NCBI GenBank assembly: GCA_024233135.1
Contig: JACKPZ010000003.1
Coordinates: 1 to 64,000 of the forward strand
DNA: 64,000 nt
Reading direction: 5' to 3'
Origin: Akkermansiaceae bacterium
GTDB taxonomy: Bacteria > Verrucomicrobiota > Verrucomicrobiia > Verrucomicrobiales > Akkermansiaceae
A program made the position numbers and the translations under genes. The first letter of the stretch is position 1; every line of letters begins with the position of its first letter. Shown here one piece after another: positions 1-8,395 of this stretch. The notes beneath the pieces are model-generated. The model searched no databases, had not been told where the DNA came from, and saw only the letters and a list, made by a program, of their open reading frames with translations.

Positions 1-1
1 C

Positions 2-322
2 CGGAGCCTGACCCCGCCCACCGCCACCGACATCACGTTGCGAAGGGATCCTCTCGGCCACCACGCCATCTACACAGTGACGGAGAACGATCTCAACGAC
101 TTCCTCGACGATCGCTTCGCCCGCCCCGGGCAGGCGCTCGATTCCTTCCGTGAGAGATCCCCCGTGAAACCCGGGATGATCGGAAAGGAAATCGGCCCGC
201 TTGGCTGGAAGGAGACAAAGGATACGGTGCTGTATTCGTACACAGCCAGCAACGGAGGCGTCCACGAATTCCATCACGATTCGAAGACCGGCCTGACGTA
301 TCAAAGTTCCGCCTACTGGTGA
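2..322 (+). CDS. 3' end of an unrecognised gene (partial)
   Basis: The reading frame is open from the left edge and closes with TGA at 320-322, so this is the C-terminal part (about 106 residues) of a gene that begins outside the window. A TTG at 38 could serve as a start, but the frame continues upstream of it. The visible part is hydrophilic, without membrane segments or a recognisable catalytic motif; it ends in a region rich in aromatic residues (KDTVLYSYTASNGG). I do not recognise the family. It is convergent with the cytochrome maturation gene that ends at 425. Confidence 0.5.
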   Translation, partial: RSLTPPTATDITLRRDPLGHHAIYTVTENDLNDFLDDRFARPGQALDSFRERSPVKPGMIGKEIGPLGWKETKDTVLYSYTASNGGVHEFHHDSKTGLTYQSSAYW

Positions 323-377
323 ATCCGCAGCCGCGCGTGACGATGCCGAGAACATCTCTGGATGCCATCGGGGGTGA

Positions 378-404
378 CGTCCGGACGAAGCCGATGTCCG
401 GACG
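378..404. terminator. Inverted repeat between convergent genes
   Basis: CGTCCGGAC (378-386) and GTCCGGACG (396-404) form a perfect 9-bp stem with a 9-base loop, placed between two genes that converge at 322 and 425. There is no T-tract on either side, so it is at best a weak or factor-assisted terminator or a 3'-end stabilising hairpin. Confidence 0.3.
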
Positions 405-424
405 CCGAGCCGCAGCGCCGTCGC

Positions 425-2410
425 TCAGGACGGCATGCGTCCCGGTTTCGACCGTCTCGAAAGGACCATCGCGAAAACCCCGAATCCGAGGACACCGAGC
501 ATCGCGGCGTAGAAGGCCCAGATGGCGCCTTTGCCGGAGGTGAAGCCGTAGTTGTGGAGACCGACGCCGAGGAAGTTCACGTGCCACCAGGAGAAGGTGA
601 CGACCACGGCGGTGAAAACGGAGGCGAGGTGAAGGCCCCACTCGCGGAGGTAGCCGCCGAGGCGGGCGTGGAGGATGGCGAGGGTCCAGAGGACGATGAG
701 GAGGGCGCCGTTTTCCTTGGGGTCCCAACCCCAGAAGCGGCCCCACGAGTAGTTCGCCCAGATGCCGCCGAGCACGGTGCCGACGAGCGAGAGGAACAGG
801 GTGAGGCAGAGCATGCCGTAGACGGCACGGGTGAGCGAGCGGCGCAGGTTTTGGTCCCCGCCGATCAAGCCGAAGCCGCGCAGGAACACATAGCCGGTGG
901 AAAGGAAGGCGGAGAGCAGGCCGGCGGAGTAGCCGAGGGTGATGGTGATGACGTGGATGGTGAGCCAGAAGTTCGAATCGAGCACCGCGACGAGCGGGTC
1001 GAGATGATCCTTCGCATCGCCCACTTCGTAGCGCCGGGCGAGGATGATCAGCAGAAGGCCGAGGACGGGTGCGATGCCGAGGGCGAAGCGGCGGCGGACG
1101 AGCCACTCGACGATGAGGGCGAAGGCGACCACCGAGGAGGCGATGAAAATGATGGTGTCGTAGAGATTACCGACGGGAGGCCGCTCCATGATGATGCAGC
1201 GGGTGGTGATGGCGGCGACGCAGCAGGCGAGGCCGGCGAGGGTGAAACCAAGGGTGGTCCACGAGAACCACTGGCCGAGCGAATGGCGACCGGCGGTCCA
1301 CATGGCGAGCGCGGTGATGGTGCCGACGAGGAAAAACACCATCGCGTTGAGGAACCAGTTGCGGCGGAAATAGGAGGCCTCGAGTTCGACGTGCTTGGAT
1401 TCGCCGGCCGCCTCGGCGCGGGTGATGATCCGCTCGCGGAGCGTGGCGAGGTCGGTGCGGAAGGCGGCTTCTTCCCCGGGATTGTGGCGGGCGAAACTCT
1501 CCATCACCTCGATGTCGGCGATGGTCTCGGCGGCGTTGGCATCCTCACCGCTCATGACCTGCATGATCGCCGCGCCTGCGTTGCGCCAAGAGCCTTTCTC
1601 CCCGCCGAAGGGAGGGAGGATCGGCAGGCCGGCACGCGAGTAGTTGGCGACTTCCAGCACCTGGTCGAGCAGGCCGCGGAGGTTGGGATTCATGCCGCCG
1701 CCGTGCTGGGACTGCTGGAGTTGTTTCTGGATCTCGGGCGCCATCATCATGACGGCGCTGACGTTGGCACGGCTGTCCGGCTGGCCTTCCTTGCCGCTGC
1801 CGACGAGCGTGATGCCGTTGCGGGCGAAGGCGAAGTATCCGAGCAGGCTCTCGTAGCTGCGGACGTTGGTCTCCAGATCGACGATCTGGGTTTGCACGGG
1901 ATCTCGCTCCTTCGCGTCGATGGGCGCATAGGTCTGGGCGAGTTCGCCGAGTTTCTCCCGGCCGGCTTCGAGATCCTTGTAGCTGTAGCGGTCTCGGCGG
2001 CCGCGCGGCTCGACGCCGATGGCTTCGAGCACCTTCGAGTTGTCGATGCGGAAGGTCGGCTGCTCGATGGCGAGCATCGGGCGGACGAGCGCGTCGAGCA
2101 TCCACGCGGTGGGCGTGAGTTTGATCTTCGCTCCCTTGTCATCTGCGATCTTCATCGAGCGTGCGCCGTGCATGCCAAGCATGGCGAAGCCGGCGTAGGT
2201 GGAGAGCGGCTTGACGCGTCCGCCGTCCTGGATCGGCAGGGTCTCGGCGAGCTGCAGCGTTTCCTCGGACCATGCCGCGTATCCCGGCACCGTGCGCAGC
2301 GAGCCCTTGGGCATGTTCTCGATGAGCAGATAGGAAAACAGTCCGGCGACGGCGAGGACGGCGAGCACCAGCGCGATCACGCGGCCGACTTTGGAAGAGG
2401 AATCAGGCAT
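425..2410 (-). CDS. ccsA: Cytochrome c biogenesis protein CcsA/ResC with large soluble insert
   Basis: Integral membrane haem-handling subunit of system II cytochrome c maturation, which with ResB delivers haem to apocytochromes outside the cytoplasmic membrane. The 661-residue protein has one N-terminal membrane segment (about 11-30), a roughly 300-residue hydrophilic region, and a polytopic domain from about 350. That domain carries the tryptophan-rich haem motif WGRFWGWDPKE (556-566) and candidate axial histidines at 486 (LTIHVITI) and 610/619 (WWHVNFLGVGLHNYG). Stand-alone CcsA proteins are usually 300-400 residues, so the N-terminal half is an addition. The gene overlaps resB by 8 bases and is the last gene of a three-gene operon. 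Several c-type cytochromes encoded in this window are plausible clients. Confidence 0.9.
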   Translation of the reverse strand: MPDSSSKVGRVIALVLAVLAVAGLFSYLLIENMPKGSLRTVPGYAAWSEETLQLAETLPIQDGGRVKPLSTYAGFAMLGMHGARSMKIADDKGAKIKLTPTAWMLDALVRPMLAIEQPTFRIDNSKVLEAIGVEPRGRRDRYSYKDLEAGREKLGELAQTYAPIDAKERDPVQTQIVDLETNVRSYESLLGYFAFARNGITLVGSGKEGQPDSRANVSAVMMMAPEIQKQLQQSQHGGGMNPNLRGLLDQVLEVANYSRAGLPILPPFGGEKGSWRNAGAAIMQVMSGEDANAAETIADIEVMESFARHNPGEEAAFRTDLATLRERIITRAEAAGESKHVELEASYFRRNWFLNAMVFFLVGTITALAMWTAGRHSLGQWFSWTTLGFTLAGLACCVAAITTRCIIMERPPVGNLYDTIIFIASSVVAFALIVEWLVRRRFALGIAPVLGLLLIILARRYEVGDAKDHLDPLVAVLDSNFWLTIHVITITLGYSAGLLSAFLSTGYVFLRGFGLIGGDQNLRRSLTRAVYGMLCLTLFLSLVGTVLGGIWANYSWGRFWGWDPKENGALLIVLWTLAILHARLGGYLREWGLHLASVFTAVVVTFSWWHVNFLGVGLHNYGFTSGKGAIWAFYAAMLGVLGFGVFAMVLSRRSKPGRMPS

Positions 2411-3653
2411 GGTTCGAGCGCTTGCGGGTGGAGGTGACGACGAAGCCGCCGAGCTTCGTCAGGAAGGTGACCAGCATGCCGAAGGAGACGATGTAGAGGC
2501 TGTATTCCGGCCACTTGTCGGCCGGGTTGCGGACGATCTCAAAAACGGAATACATCTTCTGGCCCGGCATGGCGCCCGGCGGTCCATAGCTGGCTTGGAA
2601 GAAGGTGAGTCCCTCGTAGCGCATCGGCTCGTTCATCTGGATGACGACCGGCGCCTCGTGGCCATCCTCGATGCGCGTGATATGGCTGATGAACTTGGCG
2701 GGTTTCATCGTGCCCGGATGGAAGCGGGCATCGAACTCGTCGAGACGCACCGTGAAAGGCATCGCCCAGAGTCGCTTGCGCATGTCCACGGTGAAGACGC
2801 GATCACCGTGCTTGAGGGTGAACGGGTGGAACGATGCGCCGGCGAGGATGAATGGATCGCCTTTGCTGCCGTCGCGCTCGAGGACGCGGGCGTAACATCC
2901 GGCGGTGTTCGCCTCGGCGTTCTTCTCGCCGGGTTTCTCCATCAGATAGAAATCGTCCACCACGCGCTCGCCGGCCGGGGCGCGTTCGTTGACGGAAACG
3001 GGCACGCAGTTTTCGAGGTAACCAGCGACCTCGACGTCGAAGGGCAGGTCCGGGAAACGGAACACGCGACTGGCGCCGTCCGTGAGACCTTCGATCCGGT
3101 CGCCGCGGATGACGAGCACCTTGTCCGGTTTGCCATCGACGATTTCGGCGACCTCGACGACGTATTCGAAGTAGTCCTCGGCCACGTTGCTCTCGGCGCC
3201 CTCGCCGACGGCCATGTTTCCGCGCTCGGAGTAATGGTGGGCCACGCCGCCGGCGACGAGCATGAAGATGATGCCGAAGTGGGCGATCAGGTTGCCGACG
3301 CTCTTCCAGCCCTTGCGGATGCGGATCACGCCGCCGAGCGTCATGTTGACCAAAAGCAGCGCGCAGGTCCAGTAGCCGCCGGGAAGCGGGAAGGTCAGCG
3401 GGTTTCCGCCGATCTTCGGCCACCAGTCGAGCCACGAGAAATCCGGTAGGACATACCACTCGCGCCAGTCGAAATACTTGCGCAGCGTGGGGTAGAGCCC
3501 GTGGTCGATCTGCTCGAGGGTGGCGAACCAGGTGAGCAGCCCGAGGATGAGCAGCAGGATCGTCGCGAGGCCGAAGCCCGAGAGGAAATCGAAGGCCGTG
3601 CGTAGCGGCCCCTTCGGTGGCTGGGGTAGGTCGGAGTTCGTCGGACGAGGCAT
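2403..3653 (-). CDS. resB: ResB-like cytochrome c maturation protein
   Basis: Partner of CcsA in system II cytochrome c maturation. The 416-residue protein has a membrane segment at about 25-45 (GFGLATILLLILGLLTWFA), further segments near 95-110 and 125-140, a long extracytoplasmic domain, and a last membrane segment near 385-405. This matches the ResB arrangement of N-terminal helices, a periplasmic domain and a C-terminal helix. The phrase MRYEGLTFFQASYGPPG in the late periplasmic part is characteristic of ResB proteins. The start lies 34 bases after the upstream lipoprotein gene and the end overlaps ccsA, which supports co-transcription. Family assignment is by motif and context. Confidence 0.85.
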   Translation of the reverse strand: MPRPTNSDLPQPPKGPLRTAFDFLSGFGLATILLLILGLLTWFATLEQIDHGLYPTLRKYFDWREWYVLPDFSWLDWWPKIGGNPLTFPLPGGYWTCALLLVNMTLGGVIRIRKGWKSVGNLIAHFGIIFMLVAGGVAHHYSERGNMAVGEGAESNVAEDYFEYVVEVAEIVDGKPDKVLVIRGDRIEGLTDGASRVFRFPDLPFDVEVAGYLENCVPVSVNERAPAGERVVDDFYLMEKPGEKNAEANTAGCYARVLERDGSKGDPFILAGASFHPFTLKHGDRVFTVDMRKRLWAMPFTVRLDEFDARFHPGTMKPAKFISHITRIEDGHEAPVVIQMNEPMRYEGLTFFQASYGPPGAMPGQKMYSVFEIVRNPADKWPEYSLYIVSFGMLVTFLTKLGGFVVTSTRKRSNHA

Positions 3654-3687
3654 CGGCGGCTTCAGGAAACGGGGGAAATCCGGTGGA

Positions 3688-4278
3688 TCAATCGGCGAGT
3701 TTCAGGCTGGCGGCGAATTGCTCGAGCGTCGGGGTGGCCTGCTCGACCTCGTCGGGGGCGCCGGTCATCTTGACGGTGAGGATGCGGCCGCCGCCGATGT
3801 CGGCGATGACGCCGGCGAGCGCCTGGTCCGGTTTTGCCGGAGCACCCATGGCACCGGCGAACTCACCGCGGGCGCTCACCCAGACGCCGGTGGCGCCGGC
3901 GATGTCCACCTTGCGAAGGGCGTCGAGCCCGGCCTGGTCGAGCGGGTCGGCGGAGAATTGGCGGAGCCAGCGGTTCACGTTGTCGAGCACGCTGCCCGAG
4001 GCGAGCGAGACGTAGGCTTCGCCGGATCCGGTGGCGCCGAAGCCGTAGTTGAGCAGGCGAAACTGGGAGGACGGGCGTTTCACCCAGCCGTCCGGCGTTT
4101 CCGCCTTCACGGGGCTGGGTTTCGCGTCGCGGAAGCGCTCCTCGCTGGTGGCGAAAAGCTTCGGTTTGACGTCCTTGGTCGTCAGGGCACGGGTTTCGGT
4201 CACCAAGCCGTCGTCTTCCTTCCCGCAGGAGGAAAGGAACACGAGGCCGGCGGCCAGGGCGATGGCTCGTCCGGTCAC
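3688..4278 (-). CDS. Predicted lipoprotein upstream of resB-ccsA
   Basis: A 196-residue secreted protein read from a GTG at 4278. That start gives a compact lipoprotein signal (residues 1-18, lipobox LSSC with the modified Cys at 18), whereas longer in-frame starts run into the divergent gene at 4391. The mature part contains TPDGWVKRPSSQFRLLNY and a pattern of short beta strands, with no cysteine or haem motif. It precedes resB by 34 bases and so probably belongs to the same transcript. It could help present apocytochrome or haem at the membrane surface, but that is only context; no function is recognised. Confidence 0.75.
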   Translation of the reverse strand: MTGRAIALAAGLVFLSSCGKEDDGLVTETRALTTKDVKPKLFATSEERFRDAKPSPVKAETPDGWVKRPSSQFRLLNYGFGATGSGEAYVSLASGSVLDNVNRWLRQFSADPLDQAGLDALRKVDIAGATGVWVSARGEFAGAMGAPAKPDQALAGVIADIGGGRILTVKMTGAPDEVEQATPTLEQFAASLKLAD

Positions 4279-4390
4279 GCAGGGCGGATAGCCGTGGAGT
4301 CCCCACCGCGCAAGGGGAAAACGGTCGTTTGACGCCCTCTCCGGAGCTGTCTTGCCGCGGGCGCGACGGTCTGCTTGTTTCGTCCAGCTC

Positions 4391-5323
4391 ATGCTCGCAT
4401 TCTCCACCTGCTGGAACAACAGCCGCCACTCGGACGGCGAGGCGATGATCGAGGAGATCGTCGACCTCGGATTCCGGAACATCGAGCTGTCCCATGGGAT
4501 GACCATCGCCAAGCTGCCGGGCATCCGGAAGGCGTTCCAACGCGGGCTGTTCACCTGCGCCGGCGTGCACAACTATTTCCCCTCGCCCGTCGAGGTGATG
4601 ATCGACGCGCCGGACGCCTACGAGTTCACCTCGCATCGGCCCTTCGACCGCCAGCGGGCACTCGACATGACGCTCAAGACGCTGGACCTGGCGGCGGAGT
4701 TCGGCGCGCGCTATCTCGTGCTGCACATGGGTTCCGTGCCGCTGAGCCCGAAAAAGTGGACGAAGCCGCTCACCGCCATGGTTTCCGACGGACGGGCGCG
4801 GGATCCGGATTTCGTGAAACGAAAGATCGCCTTCGTGAAAAAGCGCGAGAAGGTCGCTCCGCTGTATTATCACCGGGCGATCGAGGCGCTGGAGAAGATC
4901 GCGGCGCAGGCGGCCGAGCTTGGCGTGCGGCTCGCCGTCGAATCCCGCTCGCGATTCGAAGACATGCCGACCGAGCGCGAGATGCTGCGGCTGCAGGAGC
5001 ACTTCGCGGACAACCCGTGGGTCGGGTATTGGCATGACTTCGGCCACGTGCAGCTCAAGCACAACCTCGGCCTGCTCGATCACGAACAGTGGCTCGCACG
5101 CGTCTCGCCGCACCTCATCGGCGGCCATGTGCATGATGTCGAGTGGCCGGCGCGCGACCATCGTGTGCCGTTCTCGGGCACGCTCGACTACTCGCGCCTG
5201 CTGCCGCATTTCCCGGCCGGCTGTCCGCTGGTCTGGGAGCTCAGCCCCACACGGGACGCCGGGGAGATCCGCACGGCACTCGCGCGCTGGAGGGACCTGT
5301 TTCCCGACCGCTCGCGGGACTAA
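4391..5323 (+). CDS. Sugar phosphate isomerase/epimerase-like TIM-barrel protein
   Basis: A 310-residue protein of the xylose isomerase-like / AP endonuclease 2 TIM-barrel superfamily, whose members are metal-dependent isomerases, epimerases or endonucleases. Likely metal ligands lie in the usual strand ends: E in LAVESRSRFED, D and H in WHDFGHVQLK, H in GGHVHDVEW and E in LVWELSP. I chose the ATG at 4391 because the protein then begins directly with the first barrel strand (MLAFSTCWNN). The upstream extension from 4352 is arginine-rich and unlike the family. It is divergent from the lipoprotein gene (112 bp between starts). Substrate unknown. Confidence 0.8.
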   Translation: MLAFSTCWNNSRHSDGEAMIEEIVDLGFRNIELSHGMTIAKLPGIRKAFQRGLFTCAGVHNYFPSPVEVMIDAPDAYEFTSHRPFDRQRALDMTLKTLDLAAEFGARYLVLHMGSVPLSPKKWTKPLTAMVSDGRARDPDFVKRKIAFVKKREKVAPLYYHRAIEALEKIAAQAAELGVRLAVESRSRFEDMPTEREMLRLQEHFADNPWVGYWHDFGHVQLKHNLGLLDHEQWLARVSPHLIGGHVHDVEWPARDHRVPFSGTLDYSRLLPHFPAGCPLVWELSPTRDAGEIRTALARWRDLFPDRSRD

Positions 5324-5353
5324 CGGCAAAACGCGCATGGATTTCCGCAAGAA

Positions 5354-5758
5354 ATGGAGCGGAACGAACCGGAATCACTGCTATCTTCTTTGATGATGAA
5401 TGCCGCACGTACCGAGAAATTCCGGCGCCGCCTGATGGAAGAACGCGAGCGCATTGTCGCCGAGTGGGCCGCCCACGGAGGTGCCAGCGGCTCGGGCGAC
5501 AAATGGGAGTCCCGCAACATGGAGGAACGCGCGGTCCAGATCACCAGCGACAGCGTCGACCGCCGCATCGCCGACGACAACCTGAACCTGCTCGCCAAGG
5601 TGGACCTCGCGTTGCAACGCATCGACGACGGCACCTACACAAGCTGCGCGAGCTGCGGCGGGGAAATCCCGGCAGCCCGGCTGGAGGCGAAACCCGCCGT
5701 TTCGCTCTGCATCCAGTGCCAGGAGCTCAAGGACCGCGGCGAACTGCAGATCGACTGA
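5354..5758 (+). CDS. DksA/TraR-type zinc finger protein
   Basis: A 134-residue protein with a helical, charged N-terminal part and a C-terminal four-cysteine zinc finger CASC-x17-CIQC, the spacing typical of DksA/TraR proteins. These bind in the secondary channel of RNA polymerase and modulate initiation, often with ppGpp. The acidic tip residues of classical DksA are not obvious here (the coiled-coil turn reads VDRRIADDN), so activity on polymerase is uncertain. Starts at 5393 or 5396 (MMNAARTEKF) are about equally plausible. It stands alone, 30 bases after the TIM-barrel gene and 54 before the sulfatase. Confidence 0.8.
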   Translation: MERNEPESLLSSLMMNAARTEKFRRRLMEERERIVAEWAAHGGASGSGDKWESRNMEERAVQITSDSVDRRIADDNLNLLAKVDLALQRIDDGTYTSCASCGGEIPAARLEAKPAVSLCIQCQELKDRGELQID

Positions 5759-5812
5759 GTCCGCGGCGGCTTTCGACCTTCCCATCCGGCACGCGATCCG
5801 CTTCGTTCGCCC

Positions 5813-7237
5813 ATGCGTTTTTGTGCCCGTCTTCTCGCCTTCGTCTCCGCGCTTGCCGCCCTCACCTGCCCCGCCGCGGAAAAGCCGAACATCCTGTTTC
5901 TCTTCACCGACGACCAATCCTACGAGGCGATCCACTGCGCCGGCCGTCTGAAGATCGAAACGCCGAACCTCGACCGCCTCGCCGGCCGCGGCATGATGTT
6001 CACCCACGCCTACAACATGGGCGCGTGGCACGGAGCCGTCTGCGTGGCGAGCCGCACCATGCTCAACACCGGGCGCAGCCTGTGGAGCGCCCATGGCATC
6101 GAGAAAACACTCGCCGCCGAGCGCGACGCCGGCCGGATGTGGGCGCCGATGATGCACAAGGCCGGATACGAAACGTATTTCACCGGCAAATGGCACGTCG
6201 CCATCAAGCCCGGCAGCGTCTTCGACCACTGCAGCCGGGAGCTTCCCGGCATGCCACCGACCGTCCCATCATCTTACAACCGGCCGCTCGAAGGAAAGCC
6301 GGACTCATGGCGTTCCGACGATCCCGCCAACGGCGGATACTGGAAAGGCGGCACACATTGGAGCGTCGTGACCGCCGATCACGCGATCGAGCACCTCGAC
6401 TCCGCCGCGAAATCCGACAAGCCGTTCTTTCTCTACACCGCCTTCAACGCACCGCACGACCCTCGCCAGGCACCCACCGAGTTTCTCGACCGCTACGACG
6501 TCGCGAAGATCGATGTGCCGAAGAGTTTCCTGCCGGAATACCCACATGCCAAGTCGATGGGTGCCGGCCCCACGCTGCGGGACGAGAAACTCGCGCCCTT
6601 CCCGCGCACCGAGTTCGCGGTGCGGACCCACCGCCGCGAATACTTCGCGCTCGTCACCCACCTCGATGCCCAGATCGGCCGAATTCTCGAAGCTCTCGAA
6701 ACGAACGGTCAGACAGACAACACCTGGATTTTCCTCACCTCCGACCACGGCCTGTCCTGCGGTCACCACGGGCTGATGGGGAAACAGAACCCGTATGACG
6801 TCGCCGTGCGTGTGCCCTTCCTCGTCTCCGGCCCCGGAGTGCCCGCCGGCGAGATCTGCCGAGAGCCGATCTATCTGCAGGACGTCATGCCCACCACGCT
6901 CGAACTCGCGGGTGCGGACCTGCCCGAACATGTCGAATTCCGCAGTCTGCTGCCATTCCTCCGCGGCGAATCCGGCGCCACCGGACGGGAGTCGATCTAC
7001 TACGCCTACATGGACACCCAGCGCGCGATCACCCACGACGGATGGAAACTCATCGTCTATCCGAAAGCCCGCGTCGTCCGCCTCTATCAGGTGAGCAAGG
7101 ACCCGGACGAAACGAAGGATCTCGCATGGAACAAACTCTATGCCGGCCGCATCCGCTCCTTGTTCGGGAAACTTGTCGAACTGCAGGACAAACACGGCGA
7201 CCCTCTCGATCTGAAGAGCCTCTATCCGCATCTTTGA
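5813..7237 (+). CDS. Secreted Cys-type sulfatase
   Basis: A 474-residue sulfatase with a cleavable signal peptide (about 1-22). The N-terminal metal-binding motif reads NILFLFTDDQ (Asp33, Asp34). The active-site signature is CVASR at 77-81, a C-x-A-x-R variant of the C-x-P-x-R motif, followed by TMLNTGR. Cys77 must be oxidised to formylglycine to be active; no formylglycine-generating enzyme or anaerobic maturase is encoded in this window. A second metal site is visible as TSDHGLSCGHHG. It probably removes sulfate esters from polysaccharides outside the cytoplasm. It precedes a sugar kinase by 46 bases, and a glycosidase follows on the other strand, so the neighbourhood is carbohydrate-related. 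Confidence 0.92.
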   Translation: MRFCARLLAFVSALAALTCPAAEKPNILFLFTDDQSYEAIHCAGRLKIETPNLDRLAGRGMMFTHAYNMGAWHGAVCVASRTMLNTGRSLWSAHGIEKTLAAERDAGRMWAPMMHKAGYETYFTGKWHVAIKPGSVFDHCSRELPGMPPTVPSSYNRPLEGKPDSWRSDDPANGGYWKGGTHWSVVTADHAIEHLDSAAKSDKPFFLYTAFNAPHDPRQAPTEFLDRYDVAKIDVPKSFLPEYPHAKSMGAGPTLRDEKLAPFPRTEFAVRTHRREYFALVTHLDAQIGRILEALETNGQTDNTWIFLTSDHGLSCGHHGLMGKQNPYDVAVRVPFLVSGPGVPAGEICREPIYLQDVMPTTLELAGADLPEHVEFRSLLPFLRGESGATGRESIYYAYMDTQRAITHDGWKLIVYPKARVVRLYQVSKDPDETKDLAWNKLYAGRIRSLFGKLVELQDKHGDPLDLKSLYPHL

Positions 7238-7283
7238 AAGCGCCGCGCTTGCATCCGCGGGCGTGGTTTCCAAAAGTCCCTTC

Positions 7284-8390
7284 ATGCCTTTCTCCTACGA
7301 CACGCGCATCGTCATGACGCTCGACGCGGGCGGCACGAACTTCCGATTCGCCGCGATGCGCGGTGGCAAACCCGTCACCGAGACCGTCGCGCTGCCGTCC
7401 AACGGCGACGACCTCGAAGCCTGCCTCGGCAACCTGGTCAACGGCTTCAGCCAGGTGCGCGACCTGTGTCCCGAGCCTCCGCTTGCGATCAGCTTCGCGT
7501 TTCCCGGCCCGGCGGACTACCCGAACGGCATCATCGGCGACCTCCACAACCTGCCGGGATTCCGCGGCGGCGTCGCGCTCGGTCCGATGCTCGAGGAGAA
7601 GTTCCGGATGCCGGTTTACATCAACAACGACGGCGACCTCTTCACCTTCGGCGAGGCGCTCGGCGGTTTCCTGCCGCACATCAACGGGCTGTTGGAGAAA
7701 GCCGGCAGCCCGCGGCGTTTCCGCAACCTGATGGGCATGACGCTCGGCACCGGGCTCGGCGGCGGACTGGTGAGTCACGGACGCCTGCTCCACGGCGACA
7801 ACTCGATGGCCACCGAGATCTGGGCGCTGCGCAACCGTCTCGATCCCGAAATGAATGCCGAGGAAGGTGCCTGCATCCGCGCCGTCCGCCGCGTGTATGC
7901 CGATGTCGCGGGCATCCCGTTCGAGGAGACGCCGCAGCCGAAGACGATCTTCGACATCGCCGATGGCAAACAGGAAGGAAACCCGGCGGCCGCCGTGGAG
8001 GCCTTCCGCCGCCTCGGCATGGTCGCGGGCGACGCGCTCGCGAACTCGCTCGCCGTGGCCGACGGACTCGCCGTCATCGGCGGCGGGGTTTCCGGCGCAT
8101 GGCCGATGTTCCTGCCGACACTCGTGGATGAACTCAACGCGGGCTATCAGAAACCCGTCGGACGGGAGCGCTCGCGTCTTCCATCGGTCGCCTTCAACCT
8201 CGAGGACCCGGAACAACTTGAGACCTTCCTGCTCGGCGACATCCGCACGATCCGCGTGCCGCACAGCGAGCGCACCGTGCGCTATGATCCGCTGCAACGC
8301 GTCGGCGTCGGCATCAGCCGTCTCGGCACCAGCGAGGCGGTCGCGCTCGGCGCGTATGCCTACGCGCTCGATCAACTCGACGGTCGCTGA
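7284..8390 (+). CDS. ROK-family sugar kinase
   Basis: A 368-residue ROK protein. The ATP-binding phosphate loop is DAGGTN (14-19), the catalytic Asp probably lies in NNDGD (Asp116), and a second glycine-rich motif GTGLGGG follows at about 155-161. The cysteine zinc motif CxCGxxGCxE found in many ROK glucokinases is absent, and no helix-turn-helix precedes the kinase fold, so it is a kinase rather than a repressor. Substrate is probably a hexose or related sugar. I chose the ATG at 7284; a GTG at 7263 is in frame. The end is 5 bases from the end of the convergent GH2 gene. Confidence 0.85.
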   Translation: MPFSYDTRIVMTLDAGGTNFRFAAMRGGKPVTETVALPSNGDDLEACLGNLVNGFSQVRDLCPEPPLAISFAFPGPADYPNGIIGDLHNLPGFRGGVALGPMLEEKFRMPVYINNDGDLFTFGEALGGFLPHINGLLEKAGSPRRFRNLMGMTLGTGLGGGLVSHGRLLHGDNSMATEIWALRNRLDPEMNAEEGACIRAVRRVYADVAGIPFEETPQPKTIFDIADGKQEGNPAAAVEAFRRLGMVAGDALANSLAVADGLAVIGGGVSGAWPMFLPTLVDELNAGYQKPVGRERSRLPSVAFNLEDPEQLETFLLGDIRTIRVPHSERTVRYDPLQRVGVGISRLGTSEAVALGAYAYALDQLDGR

Positions 8391-8395
8391 GCTGA

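Noticed and set aside
362..2437. A 691-codon open frame on the plus strand across ccsA
   Set aside because: It is a GC-rich antisense frame to a well-recognised gene; its translation is low-complexity Glu/Gly/Arg without family features.
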